From the NCBI GenBank assembly GCA_922989275.2, contig OV277869.1, positions 3,215,190 to 3,279,189 on the forward strand: 64,000 nucleotides of DNA, given 5' to 3'. Position numbers and translations under genes: made by a program. Below, in pieces: positions 1 to 10,899 of this stretch (its first letter is position 1; each line of letters opens with the position of its first letter). Source of the stretch: Gari tellinella (lineage: Eukaryota; Mollusca; Bivalvia; Cardiida; Psammobiidae). The notes under the pieces are model-generated. The model worked only from the letters and a program-made list of their open reading frames with translations. It was not told the DNA's origin and searched no databases.

Positions 1-13
1 TCCCTGGGTCACA
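1..13 (-). CDS. Left GABA-B receptor-like gene, start of exon 2 (partial)
   Basis: The first 13 bases, read on the minus strand, follow a CTTTCAG acceptor and encode Cys-Asp-Pro-Gly. This is the same start as exon 2 of the right-hand receptor gene at 58,735, and it continues the phase-0 end of exon 1 at 2,053. CDPG follows the first part of the ligand-binding domain in GABA-B receptors. The rest of the gene lies left of the window. Confidence 0.75.
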
Positions 14-129
14 CTGAAAGCATGGGTACATTTGACAATAATAACATAGATGCACAGCAGAGAATACTATACACAGACACACACAACGCATATCTACATA
101 TATCCATCATCTGACATAGAACACATATG

Positions 130-413
130 CAGTGCTCCCTCTCTACATCGACACCCAATGGGATACAAACATTGTGTGCGTTCTTCGGAGGGATTCGTTA
201 TAGGAAGGGGAATTGGCTTACATTTGCAAACAGCTTGCAAGCCGTTTGTCACTCGTCATTAAGTGACGTCTAAATGTCTACTAATATGTAAATTTAAGAA
301 AAACCAGCAGCCGACAATTTCAAGCAGACGATATTGCAGTTGTAAAGGCGTTAAACGCAATTGCCCTGTTTAGGGAACAGTGACAAGGGTCGATGTAAGG
401 AGGGAGTCGCCTC
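130..413. mobile_element. MITE family D, copy 1 (degraded)
   Basis: It starts CAGTGCTCCCTCTCTAC and contains the ACACCCAATGGGAT and GGGAACAG..GACAAGGGTCG blocks of the family. The central palindrome has collapsed to CAAACAGCTTGCAAGCCG (about 227). The right end is eroded. Confidence 0.65.
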
Positions 414-870
414 GGTTGAAAGTATTTTCCCGAAAGTTGACAATTTTAGTGTCACCCTGTCAGACATGTGATATTTATATATTGCAAAGGTACATAACAT
501 AACAGGTACATGGTCTATACGGGCTATAAGAATACCTGTAGAAAATTAAATGTATGTAATGGACAGAAACTGTAATATTTTCCAGTTAAAACGAAACTAT
601 ACGCAAATGCAATGCAATAAATTGAAGCTATAGTATATGTAGGTTTTTGAAAAGGTTTTCGATTCATTGTAATCTTAATAGCCAGCAGTTTATTCCCGGT
701 GTGTGAACTGGCTCCATTTTATTTGCCATGTACATAATTGTTTTTGGCCTTCGTGGTCAATTCATGCTCATCACAGCTCCCAACTGTTGTTACAGTTACA
801 TAAACTATCGTGATAGTATTGCAATAGTGAATCTAATTAGCGATATTCTATCGTGATTTATGTATATTAT
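414..870. other. AT-rich stretch, no feature seen
   Basis: No open frame, palindrome or recognised repeat. It is inside intron 1 of the left receptor gene, which runs from 2,052 to 14. Confidence 0.4.
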
Positions 871-1117
871 AACCCTTATCCAATAGAAGCGCCTTTTAGC
901 GGATATGATTTATTCATCCGCTGAAGAAAATAGTTCCAATTTAATCAGTAATGAATATGTATTATAGGGAATATTGTCTATATTATAGCACATTATAGCT
1001 TAAACCAGACTGAAAGTAAAGCAGAATGCGCCCTAAGGCGCATTCTGCTTTACTTTCAACCTGATTTAAGTAGTCATCTATCTTAAGTACTATAAATAGG
1101 CTATCAGGTAAAGGGAC
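871..1117. mobile_element. MITE family B (TTAA type), copy 1
   Basis: The left end resembles AACCCTTATCCAATAGAAGCG and the right end GGTAAAGGG. The central palindrome at 1,000-1,069 has arms CTGAAAGTAAAGCAGAATGC and its complement. Confidence 0.75.
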
Positions 1118-1204
1118 GCAGCCTCCCGTCAAGAACTACTTTATAAAATAAGACCAATATGTACTGTTACAACAGAAATTATCTTATTTGGTAACCCAGC
1201 TTTA

Positions 1205-1450
1205 CAGTGGAGAATCTGTTATTCTTTCCCGTTTAAACACAAACGTACGCAAACGCAAAACACTAAAACGTAGAAAATTACAACTTTTTGACAATTCTGA
1301 TAATTAATGTTTATCTTGGTGGCAAACAGTTTGGAGCCTGATCAGACGCCGGGTTACCCGGCGTCTGATCTGGCTCCAAACTGTTTGCACTGCAACTAAT
1401 AGTTTTAGCGTAAACGCGTTTATTGGGAAAGAATAACAGATTCTCCACTG
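1205..1450. mobile_element. MITE family A, copy 1
   Basis: Flanked by TA/TA, ends CAGTGGAGAATCTGTTATTC and its complement. Inside are GTTTAAACGCAAACG-type repeats, a central palindrome (1,322-1,388) and GCGTAAACGCGTTTA. CAGT ends with TA target sites suggest Tc1/mariner-type mobilisation. It has no coding capacity. Confidence 0.88.
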
Positions 1451-2052
1451 TAGCTGTGGAAGCTGTGGGAGCAAACACCTGTATCTTTGCTGCCGTGCAA
1501 ATTTTTATCATGAAAACAAAAATGAGAGCCTCATGAATATTGCATGTGTCATTCCATATCCCCTGCCAGACCTTACAATAACATTCATAATCTACCAATA
1601 TTTCAATCGACCATTTCTCTAATTGCATTTTTGCTGTGTTTTGTATTTTATTTTATTTTCTGCATTAAAATTGTTCGATAGTTTATTGACATATTTCTTT
1701 CATCGATTTCAGTTATGATACAGATATGCGTATCTATAAGGACACACCCACTGCCATGGAACGGATCAAAATAAGCAAGATGTTTGCTTCCAATCCAATC
1801 CATTTCCAAGAATCACCGTGTATTATATGTATGTGTATATATATTTGTAAGATATTAAGAAATATCTATGTTTAAACTATACGCGATTACACTTGTCTGT
1901 ACGCGATTGCAAGTGTCTGTACGCGATTAAATGTCAATTAAAATTTATTTGATCCGACACAAAAACGTTTGCGTCTTCATATGAACAAATACGCAAAATC
2001 GAGTTATCAAAATTCAACACATTTGATTGACCAAGGATGTAAGTTTACCTAC

Positions 2053-2289
2053 CTGTGTGTCGATCCATGAATATTCCAAATTGTAACCGTTCAGTATATT
2101 TCCATGTTTCTTGATGTCTTCTAGCGCCATTTGAACAGGTGCAAGACAGGCCTGACCACCGACCCAGCCGCCCCCAGAAGATGGCAGTAGACCTAGTAAC
2201 CGTAAGGGTTTTCCACTCTCCGAACATTCGAGACCAGACCAAAAGACTTGTCCGCAAATATAGATAAGAAGTAGCATATACAGTGCCAT
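2053..2289 (-). CDS. GABBR-like: Left GABA-B receptor-like gene, exon 1 (signal peptide and N-terminal ligand-binding domain)
   Basis: 79 codons from ATG at 2,289 to a CAG|GTAGGT donor at 2,053. Residues 1-22 are a hydrophobic secretion signal. Residues 31-79 match the beginning of the Venus-flytrap domain of metabotropic GABA-B receptors: a LLGLLPSSGGGW segment, then GGQACLAPVQMALEDI, then the strand ending in WIDTQ. The Trp at residue 42 is in the position of the conserved pocket Trp of GABBR1 (GGW). The exon ends in phase 0 and joins CDPG at positions 13-1. The protein should be a plasma-membrane G-protein-coupled receptor. Whether it binds GABA cannot be judged from this exon. It is a tandem paralogue of the right-hand gene. 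Confidence 0.85.
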
Positions 2290-2562
2290 GATGAAATATT
2301 ATATACTAGTATATCTTAATAATGTTTTACTTAGACGTGATAGAAGGTTAATGCACTATTGAAACGAATATCCTCTCAGCCGAAGTCATCGTAAAATTGT
2401 GCTAAATTATCATATGACATCGCTAACCAATCACATTTGAGATAAAACAAGCGTCAAGAAAATCACAAACTTGGATTAATTCTTCCACCATATTGGCTGA
2501 TACTCCGTAAACAAAATTGTTCTGAAAATACAGTCGGAACTCGATACTTCAAGCTCGCTTAA

Positions 2563-2800
2563 CTCTTTGAACCCTAGTCCCGCAAATAAGCGTGTTTTTC
2601 AAACAGTGTACATGTGAATAGTACACATGTCCTATACAAACAGTGAAGACCCAGATCAGAGGGCTCCGAAACCTCTGATCAGGGTCTTCACTGTTTGTCA
2701 CAATTCCAAACATTGACAAAAACAACCCTTTAAAGTCAGAAATGGACTAGACTTAGATTGAAACTGGAATTGTCCATTTAAAGTTTCAGGGAGGAAAGAG
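2563..2800. mobile_element. MITE family C (TTAA type), copy 1
   Basis: Flanked by TTAA on both sides, ends CTCTTTGAACCCTAGTCC / GGAGGAAAGAG. The central palindrome at 2,637-2,697 reads CAAACAGTGAAGACCCAGAT then inward to GAGGGCTCC. Confidence 0.85.
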
Positions 2801-2834
2801 TTAAACCGACCTCATCAGTATTTCATAGAGGATA

Positions 2835-2985
2835 ATTGTTTTTTTCAGTATAAGATAGAAATTTAATCCATTGAGTGAACATCAGACGTTATATTTTCAC
2901 GAGTGGCGAAGCCACGAGTGAAAATATAACAGTCTGATGTTCACGAAATGGATTAAATTCGATCTTATACTGAAAAAATACAATT
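2835..2985. repeat. Long imperfect palindrome P0
   Basis: Two arms of about 70 bp (CAGTATAAGAT..TTTAATCC..GTGAACATCAGAC and complement) meet at GTGGC-GAA-GCCAC (about 2,903-2,915). ATTTATTTATGCTTTT just right of it is inverted again at about 3,369-3,384, so the whole unit may be about 570 bp. Confidence 0.75.
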
Positions 2986-3399
2986 ATTCTATTTATTTAT
3001 GCTTTTAAGCCACTTTTTAAACGAAATTGTTCGACAATTGAGAAAGCGAAAGTAAATGATTTACCCCGTGTTGAGCCCCAACTTTATATCGAACACATTT
3101 TCGAAACAGTTTCCCGTACGATGACGGCACTTATTTATTGATTTGACGTCATCCGAATTACTTCGTTGCTCCCGAGTTTGGATTCGTGTTCTTCCGGTGA
3201 GTAGTTCGCGACAAATCGGACTGCCGGAATTTAACGATAAGACACGATTGACTACGATTCTTGGGGATCCCTACGGGGAAAATTCATAATAAAAGCGATT
3301 GGTGATAATCCACTGCAGTGGATTACCAAGTGATAATCCACTGCTATTTCGTGGTAATCCACCGAAAAGCATAAATAAATAAGTTTAATTTCACCACGA

Positions 3400-3468
3400 T
3401 TTCTGCCATTTTTGGTTTAATCCTTTCATGATCAAATGTATCGGTTTTACCCATAGGTGGTTCTCTCG

Positions 3469-3500
<32 letters not shown>

Positions 3501-4518
3501 TACCCTAAGGCTTACTCTTTTTATATATACAAGGTATACAACTCTAAAAATGGCATTGCCAGAAAATTGGAAAAAACATGTTTAATCCTAACAAAAACGG
3601 GTTTTATTGTTCGTATAATACACCATATTCATAAAAATGGTACTAAGGTATAGGTCGTTCAACTTAAAAAGACGAAATTTCAAAAATATTTGTCACGGAG
3701 CTCAATTACATGAGCTCGTCCCGAGAGTTCACGGGTTTCAACCGCGTAAAGTTGCGTAAACACACGTTATAGGGGACATCACACATAATTTACATTACAT
3801 TTATAAAATAAAAGTCAAAACTCCAATCACCAACCATCAAACTTTATTCAAACTCATATAAAATGGACATAAGAGAACAAAATATGACGGCCGAATTTGC
3901 ATTTAACTATTTGACTTCCATTTTGGAAGAAAATTAGAGTTATGTAAAGAGCGATTTGATTGGCTGGTCGATTGGTTCCCTAGTACATTGCGCCGAAGGC
4001 TAACTACGATCGGAAACGGTAAACAGTCATTTCCGCGAAATAGAAGGCGCCGTAATGTCAGCGGTTGTTTTCTTCATCTGAATATGAGTTTCTTACGCCG
4101 TAGAATCATATAAGGACGGGTTTACTTGGTATTTATCTTTGACGTCTGGTTGTGGATCAACCGTTTATGCAGTCTACCAAGTGTTACAGTTCGTCGATTA
4201 CGAGATATGCATAATGATGTAGACTACTCCTTCTAGAAAATGTCCACTGATGGGATCGTTTGAGGTAGATCTACAGATTCATATAGGTAAGTGAATTAAT
4301 TGTATATAAATTTAATTGATCCCGTAGTCAGAATATACGACATTCTATTTTGTTGCCAACTGATACGACCTAGATGCATCAGATTCAGTTGTCCGGTTGT
4401 TAGTCCACCTGGTCTAGATCACAGGCACTCGATGACGGGAACGAATTAAATCGATATAAATGCCCGTGTCCCCTGTCATATAAATAAATAACACAAGGTT
4501 CCCCTCTAGCCATTTTTT
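3400..4518. repeat. Repeat segment shared in inverted form with 18.5-19.4 kb; poly-A run at 3,468-3,497
   Basis: The blocks TAGGTGGTTCTCTCGA plus an A-run, ATTGTACCCT and GAGCTCAATTACATGAGCTCG reappear reversed at 19,150-19,385. No coding potential seen; the element type is unknown. Confidence 0.45.
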
Positions 4519-4519
4519 A

Positions 4520-5030
4520 AAACAACGGAAGTGCTAGATATTCAACCCTGACCCGGCTTGCTCGCGGTTTTGTTCGGGAACCAGTGACGAGTTCAGTAAA
4601 GAAATCTATGGCCATCGATTGCGAGTTGGCTACCGAAATACAATGGAGAAAACGTAATTCTTACGTTCAAACGCATGGCATTGAAATATAGAAAACGAAT
4701 CTTTTTGACAAATCCGACTACCGGTTTTAATCTGAGTTACAAACAGTTTGGAGCCTGATCAGACGCCGGGTTACCCGGCGTCTGATCTGGCTCCAAACTG
4801 TTTGCAATGAAAATAATAGATTAAGCGTAACCGTGTTATATGGAAAGAAAATGTTTTCTCCACTGTATTAGACCGGTAGCCAACTCGCAATCAATGGCCA
4901 TCGATTTCTTTACTGAACTTGTCACAGTGTATTGTTATTCTCCTTTCCTTTTGGGACTGGTTCCCGAAATGTCCGTACAAAACTGCGCTCTAGCCGGGTC
5001 AGGGTAAAATATCGGCACTTCCATTGTCAT
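4520..5030. repeat. Large inverted repeat with a family A MITE at its centre
   Basis: Arms of about 115 bp: left includes ACCCTGACCCGGCTTG, GGGAACCAGTGAC, TTCAGTAAAGAAATC and GATTGCGAGTTGGCTACCG; the right is the complement from 4,869 to 5,030. The family A element fills the loop. A related right arm is at 23,095-23,160. Confidence 0.75.
4641..4865. mobile_element. MITE family A, copy 2 (divergent ends)
   Basis: TA-flanked, ends CAATGGAGAAAACG and its near complement, core palindrome 4,740-4,805 (GGAGCCTGATCAGACGCCGG arm). Confidence 0.8.
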
Positions 5031-5640
5031 AATAATCTCAAACTACATGTAGTGTTTCATAATCAGATGATTTTCATAATACATTTTAATCGCCACTGGC
5101 AAGCAAAGGTTTTCGGCGCTGAGCTATTTGTTCTGTAACCGACGAATATATATATATTATATATATGTCAAGGTCATTCAGTTGAAAATTAATCTACGAA
5201 ATTGACCTATCAAATTGTTCATTTTCGCTATTAAAACATATTTACGCGCCAATCTACTGAATCTAGCATTGTTTGTATTTAGCACGGAGGACGTGGTATT
5301 TAGTATGTAATCTTGATCATATCAGCGTTTGTATGATGAGGATCAGATATGAAAACATTAAATTTCAAGCCTCTCAGGAACTGATGTGATCCAAGTAAAA
5401 ATGGCGACCAAACAGCATCTCCTCAATGGTGAAAAAGACTTAGAGTCTATTGAAGTAAAAAGGCAAAACAAAATAATCATCAAAGTATAAAAATCTGTAC
5501 AAAGACTGACAGAAATGTCTTGGACCTTTGTTGAACCAAGAAAAGTATATTTAAATTTTTCGATAATATGCAATGCTGACTCTGGGGGCAACATCAGCAT
5601 CTTATTTTTTTCTGACCAAACTTTATATACAGTTAATTAA
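5031..5640. other. No supported feature
   Basis: AT-rich, with a short TATATA run at about 5,147-5,167. Open frames here are short and unsupported. Confidence 0.35.
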
Positions 5641-6480
5641 CATTGCCCTCTGGAACTACATAACAAAAAGCTTGTCCGGAGCATATCTCCTTTTGGTGTG
5701 TAAGTACATGTTAGGATGGCAGAGTGTTGCATACCATTATTAGGTCACAGTGACCTTTACCTTTGATTGCGATTTAACAAAAAGATTTTCTAGAGCATAC
5801 AAGTATCTCCAAATTAGTTGTGTGAGTACATCTTGGGATGGTGGAGTGTTGCGTACCGATTTTAGATCACTGTGACCTTGACCTTTGACCTTGATGTCAC
5901 AAAAAGCTTGTCTGGAGCATATCTCATATACCTTATCAGCTGGGGAATCCAAATTGGTTGTGTGAGTACATCTTGGGATAGCGGAGTGTCATACATGTAC
6001 CACTTTCAAGTCACTGTGACTTTGACCTTGATTTAACTAAAGCATGTCCGGAGCATATCTCCTATACCTCACCAGCTAGGGATTCCAAATTTGGTGTGTG
6101 TATACATCTTGGGATGGTGGAGTGTCCCGTTTCACTTTACTCTGACCTTGACCTTTGTAATCGATTTAACAAAAAGCTTGTTCAGAGCATGTATCCTTTA
6201 CCTTATTAGCTAGGGATTTCAAATTTGGTGTGTGAGTACATCTTGGGATGACGGATGGCCGTGTACCATTTTGAGGTCACTGTGACCGTTGACCTCAATT
6301 TTACAAAAAGGTTGTCTGAAGCATATCTCCTTAACGAAGTTAACGTTACCAGTTACGGATACGAAACTTGGTGTCCAAGTTCATCTTGGTATGGCGGAGT
6401 GTCGCATAGCATTTTTAGGTCACTTCGACCCTTGACCTCAATTTTACAAAAAGCTTGTCCGGAGCATATCTCTATTAAAG
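5640..6480. repeat. Tandem array, about 7 units of 110-145 bp
   Basis: Each unit contains AAAAAGCTTGTCCGGAGCAT, a TTGGTGTGTGAGTACATCTT block and TCACTGTGACCTTGACCTTT. Units start near 5,669, 5,780, 5,893, 6,035, 6,170, 6,306 and 6,452. Unit length varies and there is no open frame. Confidence 0.75.
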
Positions 6481-6670
6481 AGTGTCGTTTTTAATGTTAA
6501 GAATTGACTCCTGGGTCATTTTCAACAGTATCAAAATTTTTAGTTACACCTGCATTACATTGTCCGTATTTTTTTCCGCCAAAATGAATTTTGGTGTGAA
6601 ACGTACACTTTTGGGGCATATGTCACTTGTGATGGCTGTACTTGTTTAATCTTAGATTTGTAAATCTGCC

Positions 6671-7202
6671 TTTAAAGGGGCTCGCAACCGGATTTAGCAT
6701 TAAAAATAGTAATTTGGAAATATATGTCAAATGCTTATATAAATGGGTAAGATTTAGTTTAGGATAATAAATTCTGTTAAAAAATGCATTTAAAAAAAAA
6801 AAAAAAGAAGCTCTGGTGGGATTCGAACCCGTGACCCTCCATGCGGAGACAAAGATGAAAAATGAGGAAGCTCCTTTATCCCCTCGGCTACCAGTGCTCT
6901 CTATATATATGGTAGCGAATTAACATACTTCACTGGTAGCGGTTGATAGTACTTTATTCGTCTCGGGTTTATGTCTGAGCCCGTGTAGAGAAGCAACAAC
7001 AACAACTATACCGTTCGCTAACGCTATAGAAAAACGATGGAAAATATCTAAAAAACTAAGATTCGGTGACGATTCTTGAGACTCTTTTTGACTGATCATA
7101 TTTTTTTAATGTCAGAAGCCAAATAATGCCACAAATTTGCTTTTGTTTGAGTATTTTATTTTATTTTGACAAGTACACCATCCGGTTGCGAGTCTCTTTA
7201 AA
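6671..7202 (-). mobile_element. TIR element with embedded tRNA-like module, copy 1
   Basis: Ends TTTAAAGGGGCTCGCAACCG and complement of GGTTGCGAGTCTCTTTAA. The interior is the inverted counterpart of 40,905-41,450 (GTAGAGAAGCAACAACAACA, AATGCCACAAATTTGC). Between them lies a tRNA-like sequence at 6,808-6,905 (minus). Confidence 0.75.
6808..6905 (-). other. tRNA-like module (Pol III box A and B)
   Basis: On the minus strand: box A TAGCCGAGGGG and box B GGTTCGAATCC. Six of seven acceptor-stem positions can pair (AGCACTG with CAGAGCT). The long region between the boxes and the repeat context argue for a SINE-type module, not a working tRNA gene. Confidence 0.55.
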
Positions 7203-7354
7203 TCTAACCAACAGTACAATATAAATAAAAGAAATTGAGATAATCATCACCTTCTAAAAAAAAATTCCATTGACATACATGTACATTTGTAATTTATTTC
7301 ACTAACCATGCTGGTCATCAGCAGCAACCATTTGTAATTTTCATTCACTATTAA

Positions 7355-7597
7355 CCCTTTGAGCCCTAGTCCCGCATATAGGTGTCCTCTTCAAACAGTG
7401 TACATGTGCATAGTACACTTGTCCTGTGCAAACAGTGAAGACCCAGATCAGAGGGCTCCGAAAGGAGCCCTCTGATCAGGGTCTTCACTGTTTGTCATAA
7501 TGCCAAACATTGACAAAAACAACCCCTAAAAGTCAGAAATGGACTAGACTAAAATAGAAACTGAAATTGTCCATTTAAAGTTTCAGGGAGGAAAGAG
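7355..7597. mobile_element. MITE family C, copy 2
   Basis: TTAA on both sides, ends CCCTTTGAGCCCTAGTCC / GGAGGAAAGAG, intact palindrome 7,428-7,494 around CTCCGAAAGGAG. Confidence 0.88.
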
Positions 7598-7978
7598 TTA
7601 ATCGACTCGGATTCCAGTGGATAAAGAAACGAGTTCAACAAAGAAGCTCATGAATAATTGCATGCATGTCAAATTTTGAAAACTAAACATTTTGCCTTAG
7701 AAACAAGAAATTATAAGATCTGCGACACTCAGGCAGTAGGTCCTGCACTGTTGTAAACACTTAATCATGGATAGTGCTCAAAGCTATTAAAAATATGCAT
7801 AAAATGGGACAAGTTGAAATATATCAATAGAATGTGCTTTTATTCTAAACAATTATCATCCATGAATAATTAAGGCCCCACCGAGAGGTGGTGCCGTACA
7901 TTTTTCGTCCTGTCTGTGCAATTTCTGTTCTGTGTCAGTCTGTAACAGTTTCATTATATCCCCTCAAACGAAGTTTGT

Positions 7979-8330
7979 GGGGGGGGGGGGGGGGTATACT
8001 GGATGGAGTCACCAAGTTTGTCTGGAGCATAACTTCTAAAGTATAAGAGCTATTGACTTCAAACGTCATATACAGATAGATCCCATTGACCAGGAGTGCA
8101 GTGCGCAATAACCATTACTCTGTCATCAATATTATTGGAGTTATTGCCCTTTGTTATTTTTATTAAATTTATTCTTGTCCGGAGCATAACTTCCAAAGTA
8201 TAATAGCTACTGACTTCAAACTTCATATACAGATAGATCATATTAACTTGGAGTGCAGTGTGCAAGAACCATAACTCTATCATCAGTATTTTTGATGTTA
8301 TTTCCCTTTGTTGTTATATTGTCATCCATT
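7979..8330. repeat. G-run and two tandem units of about 155 bp
   Basis: A run of about 16 G at 7,978-7,994, then two units sharing GGAGCATAACTTC, AAGTATAA.AGCTA, CATATACAGATAGATC and GGAGTGCAGTG (about 8,019-8,165 and 8,174-8,325). Confidence 0.65.
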
Positions 8331-8371
8331 TATGGAGTTGTTGCCCTTTGGTTTTTTTTGTACATGTTAGG

Positions 8372-8502
8372 GAGCACTTTAGTACACACATCAACTTTAT
8401 CCAGAAACATTTACCTCTTGTGACAAGACCCTACTGGGGGTATGAATCACCATTTGTCATAGGTCTAGTTTTGATTGCTGTGAAACTTTGGTGTAAAATC
8501 CC
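8372..8502 (+). CDS. Possible exon of an unrecognised membrane protein (1)
   Basis: Open stretch between an acceptor-like TGTTAG and a strong CCG|GTAAGT donor. It encodes HLPLVTRPYWGYESPFVIG followed by a hydrophobic helix and KLWCKIP. I do not recognise the family. It pairs with the next candidate exon in phase 0. Flanks are repetitive, so it may be a gene fragment or a pseudogene. Confidence 0.3.
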
Positions 8503-8871
8503 GGTAAGTTTTAAAAATTACCAAAATGAGGGATTTGGGACCTTTGATTATTTTAAAAACAACTGTTTCAGCCTTGTCCACTCCTTGTATTTGGAGCCGT
8601 TTAATTATTTTTGTGAGTAATTTAGCAGTAAGTGTGTGTGTGGAGTGTTGGGTTTGTTCTCTCCAACGTCTACTTGTCTAGGAAGCTTGAATGTCTAAAA
8701 ATAAATCCTTGTCTAGCATTTTGTGTATAAATCATGTGTACACCTTTAGTTTCAATGACAGCCTTACAGATAAAGGGTGACTCTTGAAGGTATGCACCAA
8801 AAAATTAAAAGTTTATAAACCTGTGACATTTGTGTTTTTCTTTTGTACATGTAATTATTTTTTATATTTCA

Positions 8872-8982
8872 GTGCTGCAGACGACCTCGTGGGGTGGAGA
8901 GTTTCAGTTTCCTTTCTACTGGCTTTGTTTTGGAGTTTCTGATTGCCCTACCGCTGTACCTAAATTTGACTGCTATATCTGG
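8872..8982 (+). CDS. Possible exon of an unrecognised membrane protein (2)
   Basis: Between a TTTATATTTCAG acceptor and a G|GTAAAA donor. It encodes CCRRPRGVESFSFLSTGFVL and then a helix EFLIALPLYLNLTAIS. It is in phase with the candidate exon at 8,372-8,502. No further exons were identified and the function is unknown. Confidence 0.3.
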
Positions 8983-9523
8983 TAAAAATTTATTTCCGTC
9001 CTTTAATTATCATTATCCTATTATTTTTATGTCTCAACTCTCAATAATCTGAGATTCAGGGCCATATAGTTTTGTGTCACCTGCTGTAGGCATACAGTTA
9101 TGGATCACTTTTCCGATATATGTCTGTCTGTCCTTCAGTCCGTCCATGTCGGTCACGCCTCATAACTGATGTTCTAATGATGCTTTTAAGATGAAACTTC
9201 ATTTATGGAAAGAGCTTAACAAGTAGAAGTGTATTGCAAAAGGGTCAAAACTCTTGTATCAATATTGTGCGAGTTATTCCCCTTTTTAACAATTTATTTT
9301 CATGCAGATTTCTTCTGCTTAAGTGAAGATTTTGAAGTTCAGTTTCTCTTATTGAAAGAAAATGTTATACTGATGCTTGCTGGCAGATGACACACACAGG
9401 TTCAAAAGAACACATCTATATTTTTCTGTTTGTCGCTTTGTGTCACAAAACCTTAACATTGTCTATAATATTTGCACTACTGGACATTCGGATTCCATAG
9501 ATGGTCAGTGCCTTGCTTTTGTC

Positions 9524-9880
9524 AGGACCGGCGGCAGTAGTCCAGTGATAACACATTGGACTACGGTACCAGGGTTCATGAGTTCGATCACCCGCCGGAC
9601 CAATGGTCTGACTAAGGGATTTTTTTAAATCCCCGATGATGTACAGGAATGTTCTTGAGCAAGACATGTACAGCGAATTGCTCCTCTCCGCCCAGGGATT
9701 AAAATGGGTACCTGTGAAGGGTCTGAGTCGGTACTGCGCCTGCATTTGACTAAGCCATATCTTAGCAGTGCTCAATATTGTAGGCAAGATGGTTCAATGA
9801 TCAAGGGATTAAATGTACAGTCGGCTGAGTAGTCATTCGGGCTGAAAGTAGACTTTAACTTGGCATATTATATTTTTTAT
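9524..9880 (+). mobile_element. tRNA-derived SINE 1, copy 1
   Basis: Head GACCGGCGGCAGTAG..GAGTTCGATCACCCGCCGG. The CCGGCGG/CCGCCGG pair can form a perfect 7-bp stem around box A-like and box B-like blocks. The body includes GTACAGGAATGTTCTTGAG, GCAAGACATGTACAG and ACCTGTGAAGGGTCTGAG. An inverted copy lies at 28,440-28,795. Confidence 0.8.
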
Positions 9881-9920
9881 TACTATGACAAGATTCCTGC
9901 TTATGACCTTGACATACTTT

Positions 9921-10720
9921 TTAGCTCAACTGTGCCAAGGTGAGCTATATTGATCATGCTGTGTCAGTCGTCTGTTGGTTTGGGTCAACTGTTTCTTTAA
10001 ACAGCATCTCCTAAAATACTGTATGGATTTTTACCAAACTCGGCAGGAATGATTTTTATATGGTCCTATTTCAAAGTTGTTCAAATAGTTTAGGTTGGCT
10101 GCATATCTAGGTCACAGCAGCTAAAAATAGATCGTTTCAATGAAAAATAAAATAATCTTTTTGTCTGAAAACACAAAGGGCCAGATCTTGTATATTTTAC
10201 TCATGGCATCGTCTTTAGGTCCTCTATCAAGAACCCTGGGGTCCAAATTTTAACAGCCCTTTGGTTAAAATATTTAGAGAGTTATATAGGGAAATCTTCT
10301 AACATCTGTGAAACAAATAGGGCCAGAGCTTTGATATTTGGCATAGTGAAATTTCTAGAGGTCCTTAAAGCGACTCACAACCATATGGTGTAGTTGCAAA
10401 AACAAAAGAAAATACTCAAATAAAACCAAATGTATAGAATTATCGTGCATCTGGCTTTATAAAAATATGATCAGTCTAAAAACATCTTTAATCAAAGTCT
10501 TCAAATCTTAAAATTGTATATATTATCCATCGCTTTATCCGTTGCGTCCAAAGACACAACAGAAATTGATCATGGGCTCAGAAATAATCCTGAGTGGAAT
10601 TAAAGGTTCTGTTTCCTTGTAACATCAGTGGAAGTTTAAAAAAAATTATTTTCTGAAATCACTTGACCAATTTTTGTGTCAACATGTTCAGGTGAGTGAT
10701 TGAGGGCAATTATGGCCCTC
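9921..10720. repeat. Interspersed repeat with AGCTCA/GGTGAGCT hairpin end
   Basis: It starts with a small hairpin TTTTAGCTCAACTG..CCAAGGTGAGCT and ends near CAGGTGAGTGATTGAGGGC. Interrupted by the partial element at 10,372-10,598. Similar hairpins flank other arrays in this window. Confidence 0.5.
10372..10598 (+). mobile_element. Half copy of the tRNA-module TIR element
   Basis: CTTAAAGCGACTCACAACC, ACTCAAATAAAACCAAATG, ATATGATCAGTC and GGGCTCAGA follow the same order as in 40,905-41,150. The tRNA-like centre and the right half are missing. Confidence 0.6.
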
Positions 10721-10899
10721 TTGTTTGAATCACATTATTCTTGCTTTACTCTCCTGTACATCAGTATTGGTATAACAAACTGAAAGTGCTATAATAATTG
10801 GGATCCCTGCTTGTCAATAGTCTGTCTGTTTGTCTGTCCGTAAACATTCTAGTTGCTACATATCTATTAGATTTTCATGAAACTTTATGACAATGATTT

